From NCBI GenBank assembly GCA_027257055.1, contig JAPVLO010000083.1, positions 6,432,001-6,496,000 on the forward strand: a DNA stretch of 64,000 nucleotides, read 5' to 3'. A program made the translations under genes and the position numbers. This DNA is from Cephalopachus bancanus. Taxonomy: Eukaryota; Chordata; Mammalia; Primates; Tarsiidae. Below the pieces are notes generated by a model. It worked only from the letters and a program-made list of their open reading frames with translations, did no database searches and was not told the origin of the DNA. Below, one piece after another: positions 11,991 through 25,085 of the stretch; position 1 is the stretch's first letter; the number at the start of each line of letters is the position of its first letter.

Positions 11991-12655
11991 AACATGGAGT
12001 CAAGGTAGCCAAAGAGTGGCCATTTTAACACCGCCTAGTGTCATGGTTTTCCAGCAATTCGCTTTGCTTTATACTCTAATCACTAACCAAGGACAGAACC
12101 TGCTTCTTAGAGCTATTGATAGTTGTTTCACAACCCAGATTGTTTTGTACTAATTAGCTATTCTATTTCAAGTATTTGCCTCCATCCATAAAACCCAAGT
12201 TAGCCTAACATGACCTTCTGACCTTAATTACACAAACACCATCAATATGGCAGCAATCATGTAACTAGCCCACCCATCTGCCTGCTATCCATCACCTAAC
12301 ATCAATACCTGTGCTTACCTCCACTCTGTGATGATATGGAGCAGGCCACCACCCAATCACCTTAATGACCTCTCCCGATCAAAGGGAAAGATTAAAAGGA
12401 TTCAACTTTGAGCAGCTATTCGCCATTGTCTTGCTAAGCTATGGTCTGATCATGTATTCTTTGAGCAGTGACCAGGCCATGTTTTCCTAAGATTTGGCCC
12501 CTGCCCCTACCTTGGGGAGGTGAATCTCCTCTCTCTTTTCTTTTCCTAATTTACTTTCTAAATAAACTATATTTTCTAGTCTAACTTCTATGCGATTCTT
12601 TGCACCCTTCTTGCAGCCAGATCTCACATTTCACCCCAGTGGGTCTGATCTATCA
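11991..12655 (+). mobile_element. ERV LTR (class I-like)
   Basis: The segment contains AATAAA at 12561-12566 in tttctaaataaactat and a pyrimidine-rich U5 with ttgcagccagatctcac. It ends CA at 12654-12655, three bases before a primer-binding-site-like sequence. The 5' boundary is approximate, set at the end of the L1 fragment. No gag or pol follows beyond about 12700, so the provirus interior is deleted or unrecognisable. Confidence 0.65.
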
Positions 12656-12658
12656 TTT

Positions 12659-12676
12659 TGGAGGCCTCACTGGGAC
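12659..12676 (+). other. Putative retroviral primer-binding site remnant
   Basis: TGGAGGCCTCACTGGGAC matches the expected tRNA-Gln primer-binding sequence, as I recall it, at about 13 of 18 positions. It starts three bases (ttt) after the LTR's terminal CA, the usual spacing. Confidence 0.5.
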
Positions 12677-12779
12677 ATATTTTAATCTAATAATAGGTGT
12701 TATGCATTTTTTAATAAACTATAGAGTTTACCTAGTATAGAGTGACATATTTTTAAAGAATATTTTCTAACTTAATTAG

Positions 12780-12880
12780 CACAAACATTCAATGATAATG
12801 CTGTTACTATTGTTTTTATTTTACAAATGAAGTTAAGTAATCTGCCATAATGTTCGGCAAGGAAGTTTTAGAGTAAATAA
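12780..12880 (-). repeat. Possible MIR fragment
   Basis: Includes 'tattttacaaatgaagttaagtaa', resembling the reverse complement of the MIR core (ttacagatgaggaaactgag ... ttaagtaact). It is short and diverged. Confidence 0.4.
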
Positions 12881-13299
12881 TTCAAATATACATAGCATAA
12901 GCTTAAGGCCATGGTTTCAACATTGTATCAAATGTAGTGGATAGATATTTCCATATACTACCCTGAGAAGGGGAAAAAAATGTAGCTTTTATATTTCCTG
13001 TAAGTAACATGATTTTTTTCTACTTGTTTGATGACAGAAGGGTTTTGAGCTGAGGGTTGTGAAGTGGTTACTTATCAAATGCAGCTTCTGGCTACTTCAT
13101 TTCACTTTCAAAGTTCCGCCAAGAAGTTTCTTACCTAGTGCCTGATCAAGATGGTTTTAACATTTCTCAACTTGACTAAACTTTAAACAATTTTCTATGG
13201 CATGGTAGGCTCCTGATACCTTTTTCTATCATTTACTTAATTTTTTTTTTTTTTTAGCATTTACTTTACAAGATTTGTAATTGTAAATTCTTACTCTGC

Positions 13300-13700
13300 C
13301 CCTTTGAAATGTATGTAAATCTCCCAGCCTGTAGCCAGTTTTACAACCTAAGAAATGTCTTTGGGATGACCTGAAAACTATCTCTTTGAAGTGTAAACAT
13401 CAAAGTAGGTAGCAACCCTATCTCTCAGTCTCTGTGGGAAGGAAGGAGCCTAACTTTGATAGGCACAAATCAGCAAACACAGATGGCCTAATCAAAGAGG
13501 AAAAACACTTGCAAACTCAGGAATAGCAATATGTGCTAGAAACATGCATCCATCAGCTTTCCTGCAACCTTCTAACGTCTAGTACTTTTACAAGAAGACC
13601 TCACCTCAGAGCTTAAAAAATCATCTTTTGTTTCAGTAGAGTTGAGTGTAATCTGCCTCTCTTATTTTGATAGTCTTGAAGAATATCTTTTTTGCCTGTT
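13300..13700. repeat. Possible old LTR-like repeat
   Basis: A less AT-rich stretch (about 13310-13640) is followed by gtgtaatctgcctctcttatt and gccttgtttaacttt-like U5-type sequence. This fits an old LTR in style, but no family is recognised and no terminal TG/CA pair with a duplication was found. Confidence 0.3.
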
Positions 13701-13929
13701 TAACTTTGGGGCCATTTTTTTCTTTGACTTGCTGAATGATTATTAGATACTTTTTTTTTTTTGTCCTCCTAGTTACTGCAGATGATATTTTACCCATGTT
13801 TTAAGTCACTAGATAATATCAGGCACAATTTTCCTTACTTATGCAAGCATTTCCTTACAAGCTACAGCCTGGTTCCACAACAAATACCACATATTTCAGG
13901 GTGTCCCCCCCTTTTTTGTAGAGTCCTAT

Positions 13930-14700
13930 TTCTGGCACCAATTTCTGTATCAGTCAGCTATATTCATAATAATGCTGTTTATCAAACTAGCTCAAATTCA
14001 GTGATATATACACACAATGCTTTATTTATCCTGTTACAGATTTGCAAGTCAGATTGGGAGGCTTAGTTTTTGGCTGTGGGTCTGAAGTTCAGCTGGTGTT
14101 ACATTGCTTAAGGAGGCAGTTTGGTTAAGCTTGGCTCCAACTTCTGAATCTGCTCCATGTATCTCATTGGTCCATTGCCTTTGTGGTTCAGTCTAAATGG
14201 GCAGCAATTACACAGTATGTTTTTCTCATGGAACAGCTAAAAGCCCCCACTACCTGCAAAAAGACCAAAACACCTTCCAAGTTTCTTTTTTTCTTTTTTG
14301 TTTTTTTTTTGAGTTGGAATCTCACTCTGTCGCCCAAACTGGAGTGCAGTGGCCACTCCCGGCCACCACAGCCTCGACCTGCTGGGCTCCGGTGATCCTT
14401 CTGCCTCAGCCTTCCAAGTAGCTGGAACTACAGGCACGCGCTACCACGCTCGGCTAATTTTTTTGATTTATTGTAGAGATGAGGTCTCGCCAAGTTGCCC
14501 AGGTGGTTCTTGAACCCACGGGCTCAGGCAATCCACTCACCTCAGCCTCCCAAAGGTGCAGGATTACAGGCTGAGCCACCGAGCCCGGCTCCAAGTTTCT
14601 TTTTATGTTACATTTATTAACAGCCAACATGAGTCACATAGTCAAACCTGAAGTTAAAGGGTAGGTATAATACTCTCTTCCTACCATGAGGCCATCAGCA
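13930..14700. repeat. Old interspersed repeat split by an Alu
   Basis: Sequence on both sides of the Alu (13930-14276 and 14591-14700) reads like one decayed mammalian repeat. The left part has gaagttcagctggtgttac and ctccatgtatctcattggtcc. The right part has caacatgagtcacatagtcaaacc and a gttaaaggg block. Family not named. Confidence 0.4.
14291..14590 (-). repeat. Alu element (young lineage)
   Basis: Antisense dimeric Alu from an interrupted T tract to 'gagcccggct'. Flanked by ccaagtttcttttt at 14277-14290 and 14591-14604. Confidence 0.95.
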
Positions 14701-14704
14701 GGTG

Positions 14705-15584
14705 GGCATATTTAAGCCTCTACCAGTGGCCACAGTCTTTTTCTACATAAATGCATTTGAATTCACTTTGTCAAAACTCCCTGTCCAAAGCTACAGAAAC
14801 ACACCTGCAGTAAACAAAGTTATGTTTATTTAATTTTTAATTTGTTGCAGTAAAGTAGAGCTAAAAGACAGCATCACACAAAGAGTTGAGAGGTGTCCAT
14901 GATAAAATTTATGCATGCACTGGGTATTTCTGAGGACAGCTGGGGGAATGAGAGACAGATTTAGAGTGAGTTCTATAGAAAAAAAGAATAATTGACAGAG
15001 AGTATATCTTGGTAAATTTTAACCTACTGGGTTATTACAGCAGGACTAGAGTTTTCACTGTTAAACATAGTCATTCATGTTACCAGGAAGTGGAGGATAT
15101 TCAGTTGTTTCTATGATTGCCATGAGTTTTATGCCATGACCTCAGAGGCAGAAAACTTTGTTTTTTTATGATAGGTGTGAAAAAGTTCAGAAAGTAGGTA
15201 AAGGTTTATGCCTATACACCATCAAGAGGGTTGCTTGTTCATGTCTTCTGCCCATGCTTTCTTTGAACACCAGGTAGAGGCTTACAGAGTTACAAATGAG
15301 GATTTAAGTTATATCTGGGACACCCAATGATTTCAAACAGTTACTCCTGATAACACTGGGCTTTACAAAGTAATTAAAATATTGCTTAAGTTTTTTCCAT
15401 GCCCACTTTTCTTGCTTTCTTCCATGGTCTTCTAAAGGTGAAACTGTCTCTTCCAGGAAGTGCTTATTTACCCCTTTATTTTTGTGTTGGAAGAAATATT
15501 TTTATTCCCTCCACTGGATTCTTCAATTGTGTATATTTACATTTTACTCCATTTACTTTGTTATTCTCTATTTATTTATTCTTC
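14705..15584. other. Unassigned DNA
   Basis: No recognised gene or repeat family. Confidence 0.4.
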
Positions 15585-16050
15585 TTTTTCTTTAAATTTT
15601 TATTTTAAAGATGTGGGGTACAATTCAGGGTTAGGTATACAAATGGCCATTGTACAGGTAAAGTTTGGGCCTCAATTTGCTCCTCACTTCACCTGATTTG
15701 AGATCAGGTACCCTTACTGATGAAATGTGCGCCCCCTCTTCCCTGGTACTTTTCCACTACTGCCAATCCCTTTCTTTATAGTACTATGACAATTGTTCAG
15801 GGTTTGCTTATGAGTGAGAACTCAGTTCTTTGTTTGTGTGATAGATCATTGTGTATTGTAGGCTTTAAGTCCATCCAAGTTGCCGCAAAGTTCATAATTT
15901 TGTCCTTCTTTATGGCTGCATAACATCCCACAATATATATGTCCCACATGTCTTTTATCCAATCCACTTTAAGTGCGTACCACGGATGGTTTCATGTTTT
16001 AGCTATTGTGAATAATGCTACAGTAAACATACATGTGCAAATACCCCTTT
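15585..16050 (-). mobile_element. L1 3' end fragment, antisense
   Basis: Starts with a T-rich tail, then gatgtggggtacaattcagg, then antisense ORF2 C-terminal sequence with the gctattgtgaataatgct and acatacatgtgcaaata blocks seen in L1. Truncated near 16050. Confidence 0.9.
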
Positions 16051-16244
16051 CAAATTCAGTTCACCTGGTTGCCTTAAAACCTCAGCTCTCAGATGAGCTC
16101 AAAAATACTTATAAATTTGGAAATTACACACCTTTTTCTCATCATGGGAGTACATTCTCTTTGACCTTTCTACATTCTAAGCCTCTAATCGAAAAGATAT
16201 TATTTTCAAGAAAATTGGTGTTTTAACATTCAATATATTAATTA

Positions 16245-16400
16245 CCCTCATCACAATCCAATGAGTGAGCTATAATTTTCCCTTTTAAAAATAAGAAAGT
16301 CGAGTCTCAGGAAGGTTAAGCAATTTGAATCCGGTCAAGCCACTATCATTTATTATAGCTAGAATGCAAATCTTACTGTGGTGTCCCTGTAAATTATAAT
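16245..16400 (-). repeat. MIR fragment, antisense
   Basis: 'ataagaaagtcgagtctcaggaaggttaagcaatttg' segments match the reverse complement of the MIR core (gaaactgaggctcagagaggttaag). It continues through a tagctagaatgcaaat block like the agctagtaagtgg of MIR. Confidence 0.65.
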
Positions 16401-19400
16401 ATATTATGCTGGCCCTAAGTGATCTCTTAAGTATTAGAATAATCTTTTGCCTATGTAAATTACATTTCTTCATGCCTTTACATATTATTGTTTGCATCAT
16501 AAAGTGCTTTAAGTTAAAAGTGTTTAATATGTATTAACCATGTGTTATGTTGTAATTTTGCATTATTTCTCTTAGGCAGCTTGCCTAAAGTTACATAAGC
16601 TTCAGGCTTCACAAAGCTTTGATCCTTCTCTGCCAGGAGGCACTATGCTAATTGAGAATTTAATCCAAATGTTAAATTGTTATACTCACACAATCCCTAG
16701 TATACTACCATAGCAGAATTATATTCAATAGCATATGCATACTTGAAATAAGGACCTAGTCAGCAAGAGCAATGAAAACATTTTAGAAGAAAAATCTTTC
16801 CATTTTAAAGGGTACACTAGTTTACACACACAAAGTGGAATTACTGAAGGACAAATTCACTTTGATACCAAAATATGTCTTGAATTTTAAGTATGATAGA
16901 ATTATGTTTTAGTTGATGGATCTTTTAATACTTTTAGTCAAATTTACTCAATGTAGCAGTCACTGCCTAGTTTTAAAAATGTCAAATGTGGCACTATAGA
17001 TGTTATGAGAATATTTTGTAAAAAAGGAATGAAGTAAAGTAATCCATCTTGAATCTCCCTTTTAGGTAAGTAATGCTATTATAGTCCCGTCTCTTCATAA
17101 TACCGATGCTTTTTCTTAATGAGAAATAGCATCACACAGAAGAAAGAGGTTTTGCATGATCCCTACCAATGACTCTGTCTCATTCTATGTGTTTAATGAT
17201 GCCTGCACGAAAGCTTTACTTACTTTGACAAGATATTTCCATCAGCATCCTTGAGGTGAATAGAATACAAACAAATACAAGCTCATACTGACTTTATATT
17301 TGGGTGAAGATCAGGTCCTTAAGTAGCTGTTTTTATGTGATTTTTAAAATATGTATTTTCGTATTTAATTTTTAGTATACAACATAGAAAGGTGGTAAAA
17401 AATTTCTTTGCAATCACAAATTTAATGTAATCTATTAGCAAGCAATTGTTTTATCTCAAATTCACATTTTTGTGATCCCCATAGGTTACCAAATCAATAG
17501 TATCAAATCACCAAGCAATAAAAATACCTAAAATCCTCCCCTACAACGCTAAAAACCTTGTTCTTTTTTTTTCCTCTGTGGATTTCCTCACAAAAATTTC
17601 AGATGAAGAAAAGTTTTTAAATAAGGCACTTAGTTACAAATATAGCATCAACATCACTTTCAATGTAAAGAAAATCACATTTGTGTTCTAGGTGTATTAT
17701 CTGTGTTATCATAATGATAATAATCTATATAGGATTAATCAAAACAGAGCTGAACACTTCCAAAAGTACTGATGTTAACAGACTCATAATAAGGATCTAG
17801 ACAAAACTACCTTATAAAAATATCAGTTATTTCTGTAATCTTAGAAATTTTCTCCATATGCGTCACATTAGCACATGACATACTATTGCATACTGCGTTG
17901 TAATTGTACTCAGGCATTTGGAAAACTATATTATTAATGTTTGAAGTATAATTCGTTAATTCTTCATTTTTTAACATGTTGGGAATGGAAAGTGATACAA
18001 AGATGAAGTTTTGCCTTGCTTCATGGTCACATATGAAAACTTTGTGGTCACATATAAACATATATGCATTCCTATAAACATCAACCAATTTAAGTATCAA
18101 AAGCTACACTGTAATTACTCTTAGTGGAAAAACTGGCAACTTTTAAAATGTATTATTCGGCCAGATTCTCTACTTTTTTGCTTTACAGTATATTTATCCC
18201 CCCCACCCCGTCTCTCTTTTCATTCTTTTCTTCCCTCTATTTTTTGGTGGGGTACTATTTAAGAGTAAGTTGCAAACAGAACTCTCACTCTCTCTAGTAT
18301 ACATTTCAGTGTGTATATCATAAAAATAAAAGAACTTTCCTACAGAGCAACCATCTCTATTAGAAAATTAATATTGATAATTCCCATAAGTATACAAGCA
18401 ATGACTTTGATGATATGGTTAAAAATTGTCATCTTTCTCTAATACAACATTACTAAATCTCCCTTTTAGATAACAAATAATATAAATATTAAAATGTACT
18501 ATTTCTTAAAAATTCTCATTCACTAATTTTAGCATCAGTTGATGATTAGTGCTGGAATAAGTACTGTCTGAATTTCATTTTTCTATCTTAGTTTAAAAAT
18601 TGGTGATTATCTAATTGCACTATTTCTGCTACGTATATTAGTTTACACTCTATTTTAGGGAAATGCCTTTCCTTTCTCCTCATTCATATTGTTTGGACTC
18701 ATGAATTCCTATTTTAGTCACTGGGTCTTAATCTGTTAATTACATTATTTATTTTGGGACAATGCATAAAGAATATCTTCTTCATTGTTGTTCCAAATTT
18801 GGGCAGTAGGAGGCCTATTGATCTGCTTGCTTTTTTCTGTTGACATACTCCAGTCCTTCACTGAACACTTTCTTACTTTCTGGAAAACCATATTGTCCCA
18901 GGACCCCTTGTACTTCCTCTGCCTGATACCTGGAATAAACCACCTATCTCAAACCCTGGTCTATTTAAATAGGGAATAATACACATTTTTCTGGCTACTA
19001 AATATGCTAATTCTCAAAAAGATGTCTTTACATAGCACAATTCAGAGAATAGAATTAGGAAAAATATTTTTGACACATTGTAAGTGTATACTAATAAAAC
19101 ATATTAAATACAACACCATATGATTTTTTTCCCTCTTCTTCCCACATTTTACACATCAACATCATCCTTACCCTACAATGAAAACTCTGTCTGTAACACT
19201 ATAGACACTCATTTGCCCTTTGCTACAAATCACACAAAAGGATTTTGAATTACTACACAAAGACTTTTTCAATAACACATCTACCAAGTAAGTTTAAAAA
19301 GTTATGTTTTCTCACTGACAGTGATTATAATATAGTTTTTATAATACTTAAATTGGTTGATGTTTATAGGGATAAATATACGTTTAAAAATATAGAGTAC

Positions 19401-19724
19401 ACTTAAGATTGGTATACTTTGCTGTATGCAAATTTAATAAAATGTATTTAAGTAATTTTATTTTAGTAATATCTTTTCTTGAGGGACATTTTGTTTGCAA
19501 TGTGATATGCAATCAATTTCATTCAAATTTTATTTGCTTTTCATTGTAGAGTATTTCTCTATTCTTCAGAATTTTTTTTGATCAGGTGAAATATTAGCAT
19601 ATTTTTCTAGTCAAAATTATATAAAGAATGTTTTACAAAATCTTACTCCTGTCTTGACTCTTGTTGGTGAGCAGTATAATTGTTAAAAAGCAATCATTGT
19701 GAAATTTAAGAAATATATGTATAC
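16401..19724. other. Unassigned AT-rich DNA
   Basis: About 3.3 kb with little recognisable. A weak MIR-like motif (cttgcctaaagttacataagc) lies near 16577-16600. 18880-18970 (cttcctctgcctgatacctggaat) faintly resembles an L2 3' end. Neither is strong. Confidence 0.35.
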
Positions 19725-20021
19725 GCTGACAGGACTCAGTGGCTCAACCTGTAATCCCAGCACTTTGGGAAGCTGAGGTCAGTGGATTGCCTGAGCCTGC
19801 AAGTTCGAGACCAGCACAGACAAATTGGCGAGACCTGATCTCTATGATAATAATTTTTTAAAAATTAGCGGGGCATGTTTGTACCCACCCATAGTTCCCA
19901 CTAATTGGAAGGCTGAGGCGGAAAGATTGCAATTGACGCTGGGGTGGCCGTGAGTGTGTCACTGCCATTCCAGCCTGGGCGACAGAGTGAGATTTCAACT
20001 CAAAAGAAAAAAAAGAAAAAA
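19725..20021 (+). repeat. Alu element (older)
   Basis: Sense dimeric Alu, diverged (gctgacaggactcagtggct at the 5' end), with tail caactcaaaagaaaaaaaag. No clean target duplication was found, which fits greater age. Confidence 0.9.
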
Positions 20022-20225
20022 CAGCATAGTCCTCTATTCTTTTTTATTCACATATACGCCAGTATGCATTCTTCCTTTTCTTCTTCTTTCTTATGTTTCT
20101 ATGTGTGTATTTGTGTTTATAGGTATAGATGTGCATATATTTTAAATTTATTTGATTTTTAGTAATGACCTCTGTTTTACATGTTGCAAATATTCTTCCA
20201 CTTTGTGATTCAATTGAATTTTGTC

Positions 20226-20510
20226 AGCGTTTTCCTCCTCCTCCTTCTCCTCTTTCTTCTCCTCGTCCCTTCTTTCTACTTCTCCCCCTCTTCCTTCTTC
20301 TGGTTTCTATTTAGTTGAATATATATATATATTTAATTGCATCTTGACTTTACCCCATAGAAAACTGTTTCTCACAATTACAAAAGAATTCCTCCTTGTT
20401 TCTTTCTACTTGTATAGATTAGTCTTTCCTCCCCTCCCTGTCTTCCTCCTTCCCTTTCTCCTTTCCTCCTTTCCTTTCTTCCTTCTTTCCTTTCTTTTAT
20501 GTTTAGATCT
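20226..20510. repeat. Polypyrimidine tracts
   Basis: Two C/T-rich stretches (about 20230-20300 and 20427-20500) of CTTCCT/TCCTTT type flank a short TA tract at 20321-20333. The open frame across them is due to composition and is not a gene. Confidence 0.8.
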
Positions 20511-22811
20511 CATCTCCATTTTGCGTTTGTATTTTTGTATATTTTCATGTAAAATAAATATTACCTTCTTTTCCAAAATCTATCTAGATATTTCAACATC
20601 ATTTGATAAAGTGTCTATTATTTGCTCAGTGATTTGTTATACCAATTTTATCATACACAAAACTTTTTTATACATTTATAACTACTTCTAGACTCTCATT
20701 CTGTTTCACTAGTCTAATTAAGTATGCACCAGAAACAGTGTTTTAATTACAGAGAATTTGAAGTATGTATTCACTTCTGGCAGAAATAACTCCCCCTATT
20801 GTTTTGAGATTTTTTTTTTCTCCTATTATTGCAATGCTTATGTTTTGATAAGAGTATAAAAATATATTATTTCTTTTCAGAGCAAAACTGGCTATTGTTT
20901 CTTGTGAAACAATAAATTTAATTCACTTGGAAAAAATTGACAACTTTACAATGTCAATGCATTTTGTTTAAGATCAAAGAATGTCTTTTAATTTTTGTGT
21001 TTCAAGTGCATTTAAATTTTTTATTATAGAGCTGAACATTTGAAAATTGATTCTAAAGTGTTTTGTCTTTGTTATTTAAAATATCAGTTTATTTCCTTAT
21101 TATGTTGAATGTTATAGTTGTATGATAGACATGGAAATAGGAAAAATTAATTCACAGGTGTGTTATGGAGTTAATCACTAACTGATATTAAGGGCAACTT
21201 GAGATTATCTTATGATATTTTCTTCAAAGAAGAAAGTCAATTACCATGCACTTTCTGATTGCATTTAAATGTAATAAATATCATTAGTTACTTGAGGTCA
21301 ACAAAGGAGTTTTGGAATTATAGGCTAAAGTAAGGTATTCTATAGTTGTGCTTAGGTGAAGTTACTTAGAATTCATACAGGATTAGTAACAGAGACAATC
21401 AGTCACCAAGACTGGGAAATATTGCCAAGGTCCCAGTGAAAAGTGAGAGTAAGATGAAATAAAATTTGAATATAGTTGACTTCCTTTATCACACAAATTC
21501 ATATTCATCCTTAAATGACATCTGGTTCTCATACTACAAGATGCCCACTTCCTACCCAAGAGGAAGGTAAAAGTACAAGTAATTACCTTCAAAATGTTAG
21601 TCAGTCTCAATTCATTAAAACAAACAAAGAAAACAAAACAAAAAAACTTTGAGGCAGGAGATCTGGTAGTCATAATTCATGCTCCTGCAGCTGGTCCTAA
21701 AATTATAACTGACATTTGTCACCTTATTTCTCCATTGCTCTTTCTAGTTTTTCTCATCCTTAATCAGGAGTTTGACTGCTCTTGGATGCTTGTCTAGTAG
21801 TGAGACATGACTTCATTCACAAATGACCTTAACCTTTAGATTCTTTACCCTCATCAGGCAACAGTTTTTCAATTGCCTATTTACCATTATCACTGTGCAA
21901 GATAATACCAAGAGTCACACCCATTAATTCCTGGGTTCAAGAAAAATCCTTACTGTCTGTTATTACAGTAATCTTTTTGACAGTTGGGATAAAAAATATC
22001 AGTGTATTCAGTAGATAGTCTCATCATCAAGTTAGGTAGAATAGTTATTCAGTCTTAGAAAGAATGTTTGAGTTTGTAGGAATCATCAATCAAGTAGGCA
22101 GAGTCTAAGGTAGTGAGATTGAGACACACAAATCCAATAAATGTGTCAGCGGAGAAAAAAATGGTTGGGCCGCCTATCATTCTTCCTTGTTCCTATTTTT
22201 ACATATCCCAGCACCATATGTTAGCAAGTGTTAAGCTAATATACTACATATTGAAGGACAAAACTGCAACAGTGCAGGGTATTGTCCCTGGGTTGGCATC
22301 TTAGCTGAGTCTTTATTAGGTCATTCCATTATGGTCTTGTGTTTTTGAGTGTTGTAGTTTATAGTAATATGTTATGATATCATTGTCAAGAACCCATTGT
22401 CCCAACTGTTCTCTGGTGTGGGTTAACATTGCATGGAATCTCATGATGATAAGTATATCATTTTGTAAGTGAGAGGAAGTCTCCAGGTCATAAAGGTAAA
22501 CCCATATTCAGAATAGTTATCTATTCCAGTAAGGATGAATCAATGCCCCTCAAAGAGCTTCAATACTAGTCTCCATGCCACTTAACGGGTGACTAGTCTC
22601 CTTAAGCAGTTTGCCATGTAAAAGACTCAGCATGCTCTCTGCTGGCCATAGATTGCACATTTATAGCAGCAGCAGTAAGATAGTTGATGATAAGTAGTCC
22701 ACATTTTTTGTTCCACATATAGACATGTCATTAGCTCATTTCCCCAACGCTGAGGAGAGAGACCTTAAGTCCAAAATATGTAAGATTTCTACATGGTTTT
22801 CAAACACCTGC
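20511..22811. other. Unassigned AT-rich DNA
   Basis: No recognised gene or repeat. The short open frames look random. Confidence 0.4.
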
Positions 22812-23236
22812 ATATATTACCTGTGGTGGCTATAATAAATTACCACAAACATGATAGTTTAAAATAATTGACATTTATTTTCTTACAATTTTAGATGCCA
22901 ATTTAAGGAAGGATCCTTCTTTGTCTCCTCCAGCTTTTGGTGGCTGTTGACATTTCTTGGCTTCCTTGTTTTGACACCGTATCACTAGAATCTCTGTATT
23001 TATCTTCACATTGCCTCTACTGCTTCTTCTCTGTGTTTCTCCTCTGTGCATCTTTCAAAAGAAAATTGTCATTAGACCTGAACCAATCTAGATAATCCAG
23101 AATAATATCTTCATTTCAGCTTCCTTAAATTATTTCCAGCTACAAACACCCTTTTCCCAAGGAAGGTAGCATTCATAGGTTTCAAAGATTTAATGTGAAC
23201 TTAATATTTTGGGGGGGGCCACCATTCAACGCATTA
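22812..23236 (-). repeat. MLT1-like LTR (ERVL-MaLR), antisense
   Basis: Blocks in order match the reverse of an MLT1 LTR: ggctataataaattaccaca, a ttattttcttacaattttag block, ccagcttttggtggctgt, ctctgtgtttctcctctgtg, gataatccagaataatatct, and ttttggggggggccaccattcaac at the right end. It is about 425 bp, normal for the family, and diverged. Confidence 0.8.
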
Positions 23237-24589
23237 TACCTGGCAAGTGCAAAACATTTCTGGATGAAAATATTCATTTCACCCACATGTCATTTGTCTT
23301 TTATCAAACCTGAATTAATTGCAGAATATATATATATATATATAATGCAGATAATATATATCATTTCAATTTTTTAAAAAAAATAATAACAAAGAAGCAT
23401 AATATATGATGTTATAGTCTTTGTCATGTGTCGTAAATATTATATATTCTAAGGTGTTTATTGAAAGATTTGCCATATTTGATGTATGGCACAAAATGAA
23501 ATGTGTTCTAAAGTTCTTATTGATGCTGAGCTGAAAATCATATTTTAAACTCACTAATGTTTTTCTTAAATGAAAATAATATTATTTTACAAACAAGATT
23601 AGCAATGCCAAACCTCAGTAAAATGTGTTATCCAATGATTTGATCTCTACAAGATTTATAGGGAAACATTTATAGTGACAATATCACAAACAAGTATCTC
23701 ACATCTTTAATATAAATGTTTAAATATAATTTATTTATAAGGAGTCATCTAGTTTTCATCATGTATAATTATGTCCTGCTTTCAATTGTCATTATTATTA
23801 AATGTAATTAACTGCCAACATTAAATTATAATATAATTTTATAACCTGCCTAAGACTGAAACACATTTTGTCCATTCATTAACAGATATTTAGTCAGGTT
23901 CCTAACACTGATGGAAAATTTGTATTTTCAAATGATTACTTTTGAAATACCAAAGCATTCTGAAACCATTTCGAAATGATTACTTTTGAAATAGTAAGCA
24001 TTTTGAAATGATTACTTTTAAAATAGTAATCATTTTCAAATGATTACTTTTGAAATAAGTATCAACAACGTAACATTTATGACTTAAATTAAAATTTCTC
24101 AGCAAAAAATTAATTAGGTCTTCACAGTCAATAAATTTAAAAAAAAGATCCTACAGCTTTCAAACTGAGATGTTCAGAATGTGTGAATTAATTTTTATGA
24201 AAGGATAAATTGTCTCTTTTTGCAACCTTGGCTTTGGATCCTAAGAATTACAGGTTACAAAAGTAAAGAGCATTATAATGGGAACTAGAAAGAAAGCAAA
24301 TATTCAGAAACTTTCAGAAGTTTTTCACTTTTTTGTTTTGTTTGTTTTTATGTGAAATGTTCTCTCATTTATGAGTACAGGACCTCTTAGAGAACAAAAC
24401 CAGAGAAAACACAGGCAGACATGAATAAAATATAACTGTCTTTCAAATAGAGAATGTTCCATCCACTGGAAAGATTAGAAGATTGTTTCCTTATTTTTCA
24501 TAGATTTCAACAAAATTCACCAGGAATGGAGATACTGAGGAAGCTTAGGATGATTAAGTCTTATTCCTTTACATAATCTATAAGTGCAC
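23237..24589. other. AT-rich DNA with a small tandem repeat
   Basis: A TA tract lies at 23325-23343. The tandem repeat at 23930-24056 is listed separately. Nothing else recognised. Confidence 0.5.
23930..24056. repeat. Degenerate tandem repeat with internal palindrome
   Basis: Four copies of aaatgattacttttgaaat start at 23930, 23974, 24006 and 24038 (steps of 44, 32 and 32 bp). Copy 3 begins an 11-bp perfect inverted pair: aaatgattact (24006-24016) and agtaatcattt (24025-24035). Confidence 0.85.
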
Positions 24590-24806
24590 TTTAGTAATTA
24601 CGGGCATAGACTCTGGTTCAATCTTCTTAAGTTTAAGCTCCAACTCCACAAAAGACACAAGATCTGTGACCTTTGGCAAGTTGATGAACTTTTTAAAATC
24701 TCGGTTTCCTAACTTGCAAAAATTAGAATGTTGTCATCATTAACTAAAGAGCTGCATGTAACTTGTGTACCACAACTCGTAGTACATGGAAAGAATTCAA
24801 TAAATT
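24590..24806 (+). repeat. MIR element
   Basis: Sense MIR with the usual order: gcatagactctggttcaa, gctccaactccac, gatctgtgacctttggcaag, ttgatgaactttttaaaatc, tcggtttcctaacttgcaaa, and the terminal aaagaattcaataaattg. Length is close to the full family length. Confidence 0.85.
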
Positions 24807-24959
24807 GCCCAAATACAGGTAATGATATTATTATACTATTAGTGTTTTGTTGACTTAAGTTTTCCAGGTCTTTGTTCAATTGCCACTTTTCAGTGAGAAC
24901 ATTCTGATATCTTTATTGGTAAGTATAAGCCTTATCCCTTTATTTCATTAAAAAAAAAT

Positions 24960-25085
24960 CGATTATTATTATTTTATTTTAGAGATGTGGGGTACAAGTC
25001 AGGATCAGGTTCATAAGTAATTGATATGCAGGTGAAGTTTAGGTCTCCAACTGGTCTTTACTTTCCCCTGATTTAGTATCAGGTA
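24960..25085 (-). mobile_element. Older L1 3' end, left half (split by a later L1)
   Basis: L1 3' UTR in antisense (ttattttagagatgtggggt, then ggtgaagtttaggtctccaa), stopping at atcaggta. It resumes at 31893-32071. The later sense L1 sits between the two halves. Confidence 0.88.

Noticed and set aside
20221..20691. 156-codon open frame rich in Ser, Phe and Leu
   Set aside because: It is produced by CTT/TCC polypyrimidine tracts and shows no domain, signal or homology I recognise.
23930..24056. CRISPR array
   Set aside because: Spacing is irregular, repeats are degenerate, spacers are not unique and the genome is a mammal's.
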